From assembly GCA_002392655.1 (NCBI GenBank), contig DGHK01000054.1:31234-95233 (forward strand): a stretch of 64,000 bases of DNA. Direction: 5' to 3'. The translations under genes and the position numbers were made by a program. Numbering within the stretch: the first letter of the stretch is position 1; each line of letters opens with the position of its first letter. Source of the stretch: Lachnospiraceae bacterium UBA3850 (GTDB taxonomy: Bacteria > Bacillota > Clostridia > Lachnospirales > Lachnospiraceae). Below, piece after piece: positions 8,875 to 17,680 of this stretch. The notes under the pieces are model-generated. The model made no database searches. It worked only from the letters and a program-made list of their open reading frames with translations, and was not told the origin of the DNA.

Positions 8875-8907
8875 ATCAGCATCCTCCTTACACTTTTATA
8901 GTGTCAA
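8805..8907 (-). promoter_or_regulatory. abiE promoter with distant inverted-repeat operator
   Basis: On the minus strand TTTACA (8841-8836), a 17-bp spacer and TATAAT (8818-8813) form a near-consensus promoter. TTGACACTAT at 8805-8814 overlaps the -10 and its exact inverse ATAGTGTCAA lies at 8898-8907, 83 bp apart. This fits repression by AbiEi bound at two half-sites, possibly with looping (inference). Confidence 0.6.
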
Positions 8908-8941
8908 TATACCACCCTCATGACAACAAAACAGCAACAAA

Positions 8942-8970
8942 GGGCTGACCATAATTTATATGATCAGCCC
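8942..8970 (-). terminator. Terminator of the surface-protein gene
   Basis: GGGCTGACCATA pairs with TATGATCAGCCC (one C-A mismatch), followed on the minus strand by TTTGTTGCTGTTTTG. It is about 30 bp after the stop of the gene at 9001. Confidence 0.65.
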
Positions 8971-9000
8971 CATGTATATTAAGTCTATATATACGAGTAA

Positions 9001-12000
9001 CTACTCAATGTAACCGCTCGCATCAAATGAATAATTTGTACCATCAATCCATAGTGTCGTACTTGCAGGGTACCAGCCGTTATCCTCGTACCACCAGCCT
9101 GTTCCGTCATAGTGCCATATTCCATTTGCATAGCTCTCATCCCAGGCTCCATCACTACCAAGCCAGCAGCCATCTCGATATTCAGAATAATCCATATAGC
9201 CTGAAGCGGTAAAGTAGTACCATCTGCCATCTATTCTCAGCCACTGACTAACCGGATACCAGCCGGATGAATCTTCAAACCACCAGCCTGCACCATTACT
9301 CTTCCAGCCTCCGACTGCAGCATAGGTTTCCTCACCATTTGAACCGTACCATTTTCCATCTACCCATTCATTGGAATATATGCCGGCTTTAGAAGCTGAA
9401 CCGGAATTATTATCAACATTGCCGTTGTTATTATTACCGGCACTGTTTTTATCGTCCGTATTGCTGCTTCCACCTGAGCTGCCCTTATCATCTGTCTTAC
9501 CGCTTCCACCTGAGCTGTTCTTGTCATCCGTATTGCTGCTTCCACCTGAGCTGCTCTTGTCATCCGTCTTGCTGCTTCCACCTGAGCTGCTCTTGTCATC
9601 CGTCTTACTGCTTCCACCTGAGCTGTTCTTATCATCTGTCTTGCTGCTATCGCCTGAGCTGCTCTTGTCATCCGTCTTGCTGCTATCGCCTGAGCTGCTC
9701 TTGTCATCCGTCTTGCTGCTTCCACCTGAGCTGCTCTTGTCATCTGTCTTGCTGCTATCACCTGAACTGCTCTTGTCATCTGTCTTGCTGCTATCACCTG
9801 AACCGCTCTTGTCATCTGTCTTGCTGCTATCGCCTGAGCTTTCCTCCTGCTTCTTAGCGTAGGTATAGGTATAGGTTACATCAGCAGGGATATTGACATA
9901 TGCTTTGGGTTCTGTATCCCAGCGTCCTGCCTTATAACCCTCATCCGGATTATTTCCCGCTGAAGGGAGCTGCGATGATGTAAGATTTATCTTATCTTCT
10001 TCATAGCCTGTAAGAGTTACTACCTTATTTTCCTTTGTTCCATCCTTCCAAGTTCCATTTACCACTTTGAAGGTTACCTTTCTTGTCGCCGGTGTTTTCG
10101 GAGCATATGTGTAAGTATAGGTTATGTCCTCTGTGATTACAGCTCCCTCGACAGGAACCTTATCCCAGCTTCCTTCCTTATACGCTGTATCAGGCTGCGA
10201 ACCAACCTCCGGTATATCATCCTTAGCAAGTTCGAATACATCTCCCTCAAAGCCCTTGAATTCCTTTGTCCTAACGTATTTGGTTCTTACATTCCACATA
10301 CCGTTCACTACCTTAAATGTGACCGTTCTGGTTATCTCCTGCTTCTTGGTATAGGTATAGATATAGGTTGTAGCTGCTGTTATCTCTGTTTCTATACTTG
10401 GAACAGTATTCCAGCTACCTTCTGTATAGTTCGTATCCGGCTTTTCTCCAACAGCCGGTATCTGATCAGCCGAAAGCTTTAGAACATCACCCTCATAACC
10501 GGTAAGTGTTTCTGTCTTGATCTCTGTATTACCATCATTCCAGGAACCGTTTACCACCTTAAAGGTTACTGTTTGGGATATCTCTTTTTTCTTCACATAG
10601 GAGTATATAAATGCTGTTGAATATGTACCTGCCTCTATTTCATTTGATAGTATGCTATCTATAGTCTGATCCCAGCTTCCTGCTTTGTAACTGATGTCCT
10701 GTGGTTTCTTTCCAACTCCGGGTATCTGGTCTGCTGAAAGCTTCAGTTTATTACCTTCGTAACCCGTAACCTCAACCACCTTATCTTCTGTTGTTCCATC
10801 ATCCCAGGAACCATATAGAACTTTGAATTTTACCTTTGCAGAAATCTTGTCCTTCTCTTTGTACCTATATATAAGTGTTATATCACTGGTAACGGATATT
10901 TCAGTAATATCACCTTTATCAAGAGGTGTACCTTGATTATCTCCCAAATACCAGTTTCCTTCTTTGAAGTTCTCAGCCGGCTTTCCAACTTCAGGTATCT
11001 GTGAAGTTACAATTCTCAGAGTATCATTCTCCTTACCGGTGAGTGTAACCACTTTATCATCTGTAGTTCCATCATTCCATGCACCATTCTCTACCTTAAA
11101 GGTTACTTTCTGGCTTTTATCAAAATCCGGAGCATAGGTATAGGTATAGGTTGCATCTGCATTTACCTCTGAATCTTTAACCGGTTCTGTATCCCAGCTT
11201 CCTACCTTGTAGTTGTCGTTGGGGTTTCCTCCTACAGCCGGAATTTCTGATGTGAGAAGCTTAAAGGTATCTCCTTCATATCCTTTCTTAACTACAACCT
11301 TATCCTCCTTGCCACCATCACTACCGTTCCATTTACCATTTACAACCTTGAAAGTCACTGTATAGATTATAATCTTCTTCCACTTAGCATAGAGCGTAAT
11401 ATCCTCATTTACTGTATCTTTAGTAAAGTCCCAGCTATTTGTACATGCCTCTTCCTTATACCATCCTGCAAATTCATATTCGGATTTCTTAGGATTACTT
11501 GGACTCTCTACTTTATGTCCCTTAACAACCTTCTGACTTGACACTTCAGAACCACCATTTGAATTAAAGGTTACAGTATATTCTATTTCGTGCGTACTAA
11601 GAGTCACAGCCCCTTCGTCATTTACTGAAACGAGAACACCGTCCGATATATCTGTTACTTTAAGTCCATAGCTGTCCCAACTGCTCCCGGACTTTACATA
11701 TGTCTTCGCAACAATATTTCCTCCATCATCACTATCCGTTCTCTCAAGATACTTGAATACATAATATTCACCAGTTTCAGATTCAGTTACAGTATCACCG
11801 GAAATATCTGCTCGGACAAGTGTATATAATGTACTGTTCTTAAACATCATACCATTTGTAGTATTACACACATCCGGCACCACCAGAGATTCGCCGGGCT
11901 TTATAATGAGACCATTTTCAAATTTTTGATAGTTAGAATTCGCCTCAAATACAGCTTTAATTTCTACATCGCCATCAGGCATTATAAAATAGTAAGTATT

Positions 12001-13059
12001 ATCTGTTTCTTTTACAAAGTCCTCTTCCTTCAAAAGACCTTTCAGATCAATGAAGTTCTTAAATGTACAGCTATCGTCAGGTGTAACAGTTAATTTCACC
12101 TTCTTTCCTGATACTGCTTTAGAAATATCTGAACTAACCACACCAAATATTACATCAGAACTAATAACTACGTTAAACTCCCTTATCCATTTTGCCCAGA
12201 AGGTCTTATCTTCGTTATCAGTTGCAGTTATTTTTGTAACCTTGCTTCCGGTAAAGTCCTGATTATCATACCATCCATCAAATATATATCCTTCCTTCGT
12301 TACGTCCTCAGGAAGTATAGTCTCTACTCCTTCCGTGTACTCAGTTATGCTGCCACTATTAATAGTTCCTCCATCTAAGTTAAATGTTACTTTATGTACA
12401 GGCGGAGTGATTATTATTCTACAATTTACCCATATACCTGTATCATAACCTACATTTAAATCATACTTTCCAGCGCTAACTGCCTTAATATAAATAGTAC
12501 CCGAAATATCATCCAAAGAGTAGGTATTATCCTCAAATGTGTCACTTATCTTACTGCTACAGGAAATATCAGAATAAAGCTCATAACCTTGACTATCCAC
12601 CTCAATCTTACCTGCTTTGTATTGAGCATTTTCCGGTGTCACATTAATAGTAAATGCTTTCACATCTCCAACTTGCATATTTATTTCGGAATGACTAAGA
12701 CTTATATCTGTTATATACACAGACGTCTGTTCCTGACCACCACCTCCGGACACATCCGTTCCCTGTCCTTGGCTACTGTCTCCGGATCCACCGCTTCCCT
12801 GTCCCGGATTACTGCCTCCGGAACCACTGTTTCCCTGTTCCTGTTCGCCACCTCCGGACACATCAGTTCCCTGTCCTTGGCTACTGCTTCCGGATCCACC
12901 GCTTCCCTGTCCCGGATTACTGCCTCCGGACACATCGCTTCCTTCAGCTCTGACAATCATACTATTCCCCGGAGTATAAACAGCCGCAGTGCCAATTATC
13001 ATCATAAGTGCCAGCAGAACACTCAGCACCTTTCTTCCTCTTGCTATCATCTGTTTCAT
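9001..13059 (-). CDS. Large secreted repeat protein with cell-wall-binding C-terminus
   Basis: 1352 residues from the ATG at 13059 (TTAGGAGG upstream, preferred over an ATG eight codons earlier). Signal peptide with positive start and hydrophobic core (VLSVLLALMMIIGTAAV); Gly/Ser/Gln-rich linker to about residue 110; two Listeria-Bacteroides (Flg_new) repeats near 224 and 496 (GYIFDGWYDN, YEFAGWYKEE); six copies of an 80-residue unit at about 567-1070, each with VTFKVVNGxW, a GYEGD and a Tyr-rich TYTYxY end; 11 copies of a 12-residue Ser/Lys/Thr/Asp stalk; and aromatic wall-binding repeats (GWWYEDNGWYPAS) at about 1220-1352. It probably stays on the wall non-covalently, since no LPXTG is present. 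Likely an adhesin or matrix protein; ligand unknown. Monocistronic by its flanks. Confidence 0.85.
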   Translation of the reverse strand: MKQMIARGRKVLSVLLALMMIIGTAAVYTPGNSMIVRAEGSDVSGGSNPGQGSGGSGSSSQGQGTDVSGGGEQEQGNSGSGGSNPGQGSGGSGDSSQGQGTDVSGGGGQEQTSVYITDISLSHSEINMQVGDVKAFTINVTPENAQYKAGKIEVDSQGYELYSDISCSSKISDTFEDNTYSLDDISGTIYIKAVSAGKYDLNVGYDTGIWVNCRIIITPPVHKVTFNLDGGTINSGSITEYTEGVETILPEDVTKEGYIFDGWYDNQDFTGSKVTKITATDNEDKTFWAKWIREFNVVISSDVIFGVVSSDISKAVSGKKVKLTVTPDDSCTFKNFIDLKGLLKEEDFVKETDNTYYFIMPDGDVEIKAVFEANSNYQKFENGLIIKPGESLVVPDVCNTTNGMMFKNSTLYTLVRADISGDTVTESETGEYYVFKYLERTDSDDGGNIVAKTYVKSGSSWDSYGLKVTDISDGVLVSVNDEGAVTLSTHEIEYTVTFNSNGGSEVSSQKVVKGHKVESPSNPKKSEYEFAGWYKEEACTNSWDFTKDTVNEDITLYAKWKKIIIYTVTFKVVNGKWNGSDGGKEDKVVVKKGYEGDTFKLLTSEIPAVGGNPNDNYKVGSWDTEPVKDSEVNADATYTYTYAPDFDKSQKVTFKVENGAWNDGTTDDKVVTLTGKENDTLRIVTSQIPEVGKPAENFKEGNWYLGDNQGTPLDKGDITEISVTSDITLIYRYKEKDKISAKVKFKVLYGSWDDGTTEDKVVEVTGYEGNKLKLSADQIPGVGKKPQDISYKAGSWDQTIDSILSNEIEAGTYSTAFIYSYVKKKEISQTVTFKVVNGSWNDGNTEIKTETLTGYEGDVLKLSADQIPAVGEKPDTNYTEGSWNTVPSIETEITAATTYIYTYTKKQEITRTVTFKVVNGMWNVRTKYVRTKEFKGFEGDVFELAKDDIPEVGSQPDTAYKEGSWDKVPVEGAVITEDITYTYTYAPKTPATRKVTFKVVNGTWKDGTKENKVVTLTGYEEDKINLTSSQLPSAGNNPDEGYKAGRWDTEPKAYVNIPADVTYTYTYAKKQEESSGDSSKTDDKSGSGDSSKTDDKSSSGDSSKTDDKSSSGGSSKTDDKSSSGDSSKTDDKSSSGDSSKTDDKNSSGGSSKTDDKSSSGGSSKTDDKSSSGGSSNTDDKNSSGGSGKTDDKGSSGGSSNTDDKNSAGNNNNGNVDNNSGSASKAGIYSNEWVDGKWYGSNGEETYAAVGGWKSNGAGWWFEDSSGWYPVSQWLRIDGRWYYFTASGYMDYSEYRDGCWLGSDGAWDESYANGIWHYDGTGWWYEDNGWYPASTTLWIDGTNYSFDASGYIE
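9446..9845. repeat. 36-bp tandem repeat (11 copies) in the surface-protein gene
   Basis: Eleven units encode SSSGDSSKTDDK or close variants (Gly for Asp, Asn for Lys). The run is a flexible, hydrophilic spacer between the beta-rich repeats and the wall-binding domain. The near-identical DNA units are prone to length change by slippage or recombination. Confidence 0.85.
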
Positions 13060-13234
13060 AGCCAACCTCCTAATCTCCTGCAATTATCCCTTATATATAA
13101 CACTGTAACTATTCAAGTCATACTGGCTGGTTCATCGATTCTTAAATAAGCGGAACAAATGCTTACCTGTTTAACCTGATAGCACAGTTCCAAAAGTCTC
13201 AGTGTATCCCGCCCTTTACACAATCCCGTATAAG

Positions 13235-13264
13235 ATTATAAAGTGTTAACTTATAGTATAACAA
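13235..13264 (-). promoter_or_regulatory. Candidate promoter of the surface-protein gene
   Basis: TTGTTA (13264-13259), 18 bp, then TATAAT (13240-13235) on the minus strand, about 175 bp upstream of the start. The 13-mer TTATAAAGTGTTA overlapping it (plus strand) also occurs, on the other strand, in front of the response-regulator gene. Confidence 0.4.
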
Positions 13265-13478
13265 GACATTTGCCTTATTACCAGTAATATAGCAATATTT
13301 CCTCCAGACTTCACAAAATATTTATCTGATTATTAGTTGTCACCGACAATATCATATAATGTTTGGATTCTTCTTCCCCTGCACAGGGATAGTCGGGTTC
13401 TATATAGTCGCCTCTCGACGAATCTATTCTGGTGTAGTATTCCCTTTCCTTTGAGTAAACATTTTCTCTGGGAATACA

Positions 13479-14042
13479 TCAATTTCGACCTCGATTCACC
13501 AGATTATAATAAGTATTCTCCAACACTTTTCGGAAGGAATCCTCTTCATATTCCATCTCATTATTTGCAAGTAAGCTTGCTATCCCGTGCGCTGTAATAA
13601 ACAGGTTAAAGAAAACATCTCTGGCTTCTTCCTCTGTACAGCCAGATCCATTTGAAACCATCTTAAGCATCTCTCCTGTTCTGGGATCTGACATAAGTGC
13701 GTGAACATTAAGTCCTTTAAAACTGTTTGTCTGAAAGAGAAACCGGAATAGATTCTTTTCTTCATATCCGAACCTGACATAGTTTAGCCCAAGCTGCATA
13801 AGCGGATTATATCTCTCATCCCCCTTCGGCATAATGTATCCGGAATGATATTCATCCGCCAGCTCGTAAGTAGCTCTCCTAATCTCCTCAATAGTTTTAA
13901 AGTTATACATTACCGGCTGTGTAGAGCATCCCAGTTTCTCTGCAATCGTTCTGGCACTCATCATCTCATGTCCCTTTTCACGGACTATCTCAAAAGAAGC
14001 ATCCAGAATCATTTGTTTGCTAATCTTCGTCTTTGGGGGCAT
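13479..14042 (-). CDS. TetR/AcrR family transcriptional regulator
   Basis: 187 residues, ATG with AAAGGAG upstream. The N-terminal helix-turn-helix is typical (KQMILDASFEIVREKG, then MSARTIAEKLGCSTQPVMYNF), followed by a helical ligand domain of normal length. It begins 35 bp after the histidine-kinase stop on the same strand, so it may belong to the two-component/ABC locus upstream and control export genes or the surface protein downstream; the target is unknown. Oddly, after its TGA stop the same frame remains open for 55 codons, to 13311. Confidence 0.88.
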   Translation of the reverse strand: MPPKTKISKQMILDASFEIVREKGHEMMSARTIAEKLGCSTQPVMYNFKTIEEIRRATYELADEYHSGYIMPKGDERYNPLMQLGLNYVRFGYEEKNLFRFLFQTNSFKGLNVHALMSDPRTGEMLKMVSNGSGCTEEEARDVFFNLFITAHGIASLLANNEMEYEEDSFRKVLENTYYNLVNRGRN

Positions 14043-14077
14043 ATTTAATCTCCTTTTATAATTCTTGTTATATAACG

Positions 14078-15457
14078 CTATTCACCTATATAAACATCAA
14101 ATTCTATTTCCCGCGTTTCCTGATCAGTTCTTACATATATGTCTCCGCCCAGCCCAAGCGCTATCTCGCGAGCCTCAAACAGGCCTATTCCGTTTCCGTC
14201 TATACCTTCGGCATTAGTCCCTCTCCAGAAGCTGTTAAATATGTAAGGAAGCTCCTTCTCCGAAGGCAGATTCCCCTTATTTTTTATAATAAAGTAAAAA
14301 CCGTCCTCTTCCTTATTCAGATTAACCGTTATCCTTTCTCCATTTCCGTATTTGATGGCATTATCCATTAACTGGGATAGTATCCTGCAGATTCCACTCT
14401 TATCACTTTTTAGCATCGCATTGTGATTTATGGCAAATGAATATGGTATATGAAGCATATTCAGCCTGTTGCTATATTCCTCCTCAAGGAACACCCGAAG
14501 CTCCTCCAGATAGAAGGCGGCAATCTCCGGTGTAAAGTTCACTACCGTGTCTGTCGCTTTATCTATCAGATTCCTTACAAGCTCTGTTACATCATCTGCA
14601 TTTTTACTTATCTTAGCTGCTATCTCGGCATCACTCTTATTTACCTGACCATCCGGCTGATAAAGCCCGGTGCTGATAGCATCAGCGTATAATTTGATAT
14701 TTGCAACCGGCGTCTTTATCCCATGAGCTATAGTAGTAAGCATAGTCATATGGTCGCGACTAAGCTCATCAACCCTTTTTTGCTTATTCTGAATATTATC
14801 ACTGAGCATATTTATACCCCAGATAAATCTTCCAAAGAGCCTGTTTTTCGTTTCAGGAAGCTTTTCTGTTATCTCATTCTTAGATAGCTTGACCGGATAA
14901 TCAGATAGTTTTTCAAAAGGACGAAGGACTGTGCTTGATATGTATAAACAAATGCCTATCGATATAAGAAATGCAGCTATAAGACTGACATTTAGTATAA
15001 TATGAAGTGCCCCGGCTCTTTCATCGTTATACCTAAAGACAATCAGTCCAATGAGTGTCTTATCATCTTTACCATAGAAGGACCACACCTTATCACTGCT
15101 TTTTCCGTTGTTAATCAGATTAACATTTTCTGTACCATCTGCTGTGCTGAGAGAAATGTATTCTACTTCGTCCGGCAGAGCCGAATATCCATACTCATGA
15201 ATAAATGCAGACCTGTTATCCTTCATATATGAATCGATGATTTTCTGAATCCCGGGACCGGATATCGGGTCTATATAACTATACTGAAGCGTGCGCATTA
15301 TATACTTATCACGTATTCCATCTACTACACGATTCATAAGTATATTACCAGCCTCATTGTTCCTTTTCACAAAGGACTTAAAGAGCAAATTTGATGTCAC
15401 AAAAAGTGCCACAAAAAGAAGCACTACGGCTATATAAAGTTTAACCAACTTCTTCAT
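14078..15457 (-). CDS. Sensor histidine kinase
   Basis: 459 residues, ATG overlapping the response-regulator stop as ATGA. Two membrane helices (about 5-28 and 165-190) enclose an extracellular sensor of about 135 residues. A HAMP-like segment follows, then the H-box TIAHGIKTPVANIKLYADAI with phospho-acceptor His245, an N-box MDNAIKYGN, and the G-box GNGIGLFEAREIALGLGG. It autophosphorylates and passes the phosphate to the regulator encoded just upstream. The sensor domain is much larger than that of BceS-type kinases, so direct sensing of a ligand is likely. Neighbouring ABC genes suggest a cell-envelope or toxic-compound signal (inference). Confidence 0.93.
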   Translation of the reverse strand: MKKLVKLYIAVVLLFVALFVTSNLLFKSFVKRNNEAGNILMNRVVDGIRDKYIMRTLQYSYIDPISGPGIQKIIDSYMKDNRSAFIHEYGYSALPDEVEYISLSTADGTENVNLINNGKSSDKVWSFYGKDDKTLIGLIVFRYNDERAGALHIILNVSLIAAFLISIGICLYISSTVLRPFEKLSDYPVKLSKNEITEKLPETKNRLFGRFIWGINMLSDNIQNKQKRVDELSRDHMTMLTTIAHGIKTPVANIKLYADAISTGLYQPDGQVNKSDAEIAAKISKNADDVTELVRNLIDKATDTVVNFTPEIAAFYLEELRVFLEEEYSNRLNMLHIPYSFAINHNAMLKSDKSGICRILSQLMDNAIKYGNGERITVNLNKEEDGFYFIIKNKGNLPSEKELPYIFNSFWRGTNAEGIDGNGIGLFEAREIALGLGGDIYVRTDQETREIEFDVYIGE

Positions 15458-16140
15458 TCCTTAGTGCCTCCAAATTTATAACCAACTCCCCAGACAGTTT
15501 GTATGAGACTGGGATTCTTCGCATCTTCTTCAAGCTTCTCCCTGAGCCATCTTATATGCACATTAAGGCTGCCCTGCTCACTGAAACAATCATATCCCCA
15601 CACCTCGTCGAAGAGTTTTTCCTTCTTTATAACCTGCTGTGGATGTCTCATCATATACTCTAAAAGATCAAACTCTTTTCCGGTAATAGAAATCTCCACG
15701 CCATCCTTATAAACAGTTCTTGTAGTAACATCCATAGTTATATTATCGTATGTCAGTAGCTGCCTGTCCTCTGCCATGTCGTATGCCCGGCGCATAAGGG
15801 CTTTTATCTTGAAGCCAAGAACCTCTACAGAAAAAGGTTTATCTATATAGTCATCCGCTCCCATCTCAAGCCCCAGTATCTTACTCTGATCATCAGTTCT
15901 CGCACTCATCATAAGAACAGGTGTCTTCAGCTCCCGCCTTATCTCCTGAAGAGCTTCATATCCATCCATTCCGGGAAGCATCACGTCAAGCAGCAGCAGC
16001 TTATATGCCGCTGTCTTCACAAGCGCCAGTCCTTCCTCTGCATTCATCTTCCACTCAACAGAGTAGCCTTCACGACGCAGGAAATCCTGAACCAGTCCAC
16101 CAAGTTCCTCGTTATCTTCAATCACCAGAATGTCTGTCAT
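15454..16140 (-). CDS. OmpR/PhoB-family response regulator
   Basis: 228 residues from the ATG at 16140 (GGAGAAGG upstream); an in-frame GTG seven codons earlier is less likely. The receiver domain has the acidic pair ED at 8-9, phospho-acceptor Asp52 (LLLLDVMLPGMDG) and the conserved Lys in DKPFS. The C-terminal winged helix reads GKEFDLLEYMMRHPQQVIKK and ends VWGVGYKFG. It forms an operon with the kinase downstream. Targets may include the ABC/hydrolase operon and its own promoter; a motif in its upstream region recurs before the surface-protein gene. Confidence 0.94.
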   Translation of the reverse strand: MTDILVIEDNEELGGLVQDFLRREGYSVEWKMNAEEGLALVKTAAYKLLLLDVMLPGMDGYEALQEIRRELKTPVLMMSARTDDQSKILGLEMGADDYIDKPFSVEVLGFKIKALMRRAYDMAEDRQLLTYDNITMDVTTRTVYKDGVEISITGKEFDLLEYMMRHPQQVIKKEKLFDEVWGYDCFSEQGSLNVHIRWLREKLEEDAKNPSLIQTVWGVGYKFGGTKE

Positions 16141-16285
16141 ATCCTTCTCCACAACTACCACTACACAGATTCTTAACTTATAAAAGATGATAACACTTTA
16201 TAACTTTCTTTTGTAGCAATTTATTGAAGATTCCTCACTTACATATGATCACAGTACCCTTCTCTAAAACACAATCTGTTATATC

Positions 16286-17680
16286 CTAATAGCTACCTAC
16301 GTCAAGGAATGTAGGAATATCCTCTGCATTGTCACCCTTCGTAAATGCCACATGAATCTTACCGGTATCGTAGTCGATAATTACAGTATGAACATTTCCA
16401 CTGTTATGTACGTTAGAAACTATGTACTCATCAACGACTTCCTTCGCCATAAGTCCTTTGGCATCAGAAATGGAGAACTTATCCTTTTCACTTACCCATT
16501 TATTGTACTTTACAAAACGGGTTATATTGAACTCATCCCCTGTAAAAGTATCCTGATTTCCTTTTGTGGCAAATGTATTCACTATGCAGAGTGCATCCGG
16601 CGTATCCCACTGAAGACCTTCCATAAGCTCTGAGTCTGTAGTTCTAAGAACGGACTTCGCTTTACCGGTAGCCGCAACTTCCTTCGTTGCATTTTCACAA
16701 CAGAATGCATCTTCCGCATCTGTACAAAGTAGATTATTGCACCAGGTGAAGTCTCCACTTTCTCCTACCAAGTATTCTCCCGCTTCTTTAGCCGTTTCAA
16801 AATGTTCAAGGGCATATCTTATCTCAAAGGTGTAACATTTCTTGCCCATATAAATGAAAGGCAGACCTTCTTTAGAACCTACATCAAGAATCGCTATCAT
16901 AACACCATCATCGTTAACTGCAGTTATTATATCCAGTAGCCCCAGAACACCAACTGTAGTAATGGATTTATCATTTTTCTTCATATGAGTGACTGCATGT
17001 ATTTCTGTCATCTGATTATTACTTCCGGTATTCCACTCAAGATTTCTAATGGATATCCTCTTTCCGCTGACAGTTTTTTCCCCTCCAAGAGAAAGCGCAC
17101 TACAGGCTGTAGGTCTAAGAGCATCAGGAATAATCTGCATAGTAAGCGCCTCTATATAGCTGAGCTTACCATCTTCCGCGTAGCCTTCTTCTCCCTGTGA
17201 TATTGTTTTGGCAAAGCTTGTAACCTCCGCCTTATATTCTTGGGGAAGCGAATCAACAAGTGTTTCTATTCTTTCCTCGAGTGATTCATAATTAACCTTA
17301 CGTCCATTAAAGGCATTTCTTATATTCTCATGTAGATATGGTTCAAAGCTATCGACAAAGCCGGGAACAGCTTCAAGAATGGTCTCAGCATAAGCCTTTC
17401 CTACTTCGTCCGGTTCACCCTTTTCATAATCCAGTGTCACATCATAATAGGTTGGATATTTTCTTATGACACACAGTTCATCTGAAGAAGAAACGGTTTC
17501 TATAACCTCTTCTTTCTCGCTGTCATCTGTGTATGATACCTCCTCTTCAACATTAAGAGAGCCAACCCTTTTCATCCCTTCAGATTGAACATCTGAAACA
17601 CTATTGCCGCATCCACATATAGAGATGAGCATTCCAAAACTCAAAGAAATACTTATTATTTTTTTATATATTTTACTCAT
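16286..17680 (-). CDS. Lipoprotein Ntn-hydrolase (choloylglycine/NAAA/C45-like)
   Basis: 464 residues. A lipoprotein signal (KKIISISLSFGMLISICGC, probable lipid Cys24) tethers it outside the membrane. After an acidic pro-region, PTACSALSLGG places Cys193 before a strand reading GKRISIRNLEWN, the arrangement of Ntn amidases in which a Cys is exposed by autocleavage (choloylglycine hydrolases, acid ceramidase-like, C45 acyltransferases). Further family-like segments are TWCNNLLCTDAEDAFCCE and NTFATKGNQ. It probably hydrolyses or transfers an amide-linked acyl group; the substrate is not evident. Its start overlaps the permease stop by 8 bp, tying it to the transporter. Cys193 as catalytic residue is inferred from motif position. 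Confidence 0.72.
   Translation of the reverse strand: MSKIYKKIISISLSFGMLISICGCGNSVSDVQSEGMKRVGSLNVEEEVSYTDDSEKEEVIETVSSSDELCVIRKYPTYYDVTLDYEKGEPDEVGKAYAETILEAVPGFVDSFEPYLHENIRNAFNGRKVNYESLEERIETLVDSLPQEYKAEVTSFAKTISQGEEGYAEDGKLSYIEALTMQIIPDALRPTACSALSLGGEKTVSGKRISIRNLEWNTGSNNQMTEIHAVTHMKKNDKSITTVGVLGLLDIITAVNDDGVMIAILDVGSKEGLPFIYMGKKCYTFEIRYALEHFETAKEAGEYLVGESGDFTWCNNLLCTDAEDAFCCENATKEVAATGKAKSVLRTTDSELMEGLQWDTPDALCIVNTFATKGNQDTFTGDEFNITRFVKYNKWVSEKDKFSISDAKGLMAKEVVDEYIVSNVHNSGNVHTVIIDYDTGKIHVAFTKGDNAEDIPTFLDVGSY

Noticed and set aside
9360..9862. Long open frames on both strands across the surface-gene stalk
   Set aside because: They are products of the 36-bp repeat read in other frames (leucine/proline or arginine-rich repeats) and have no ribosome site.
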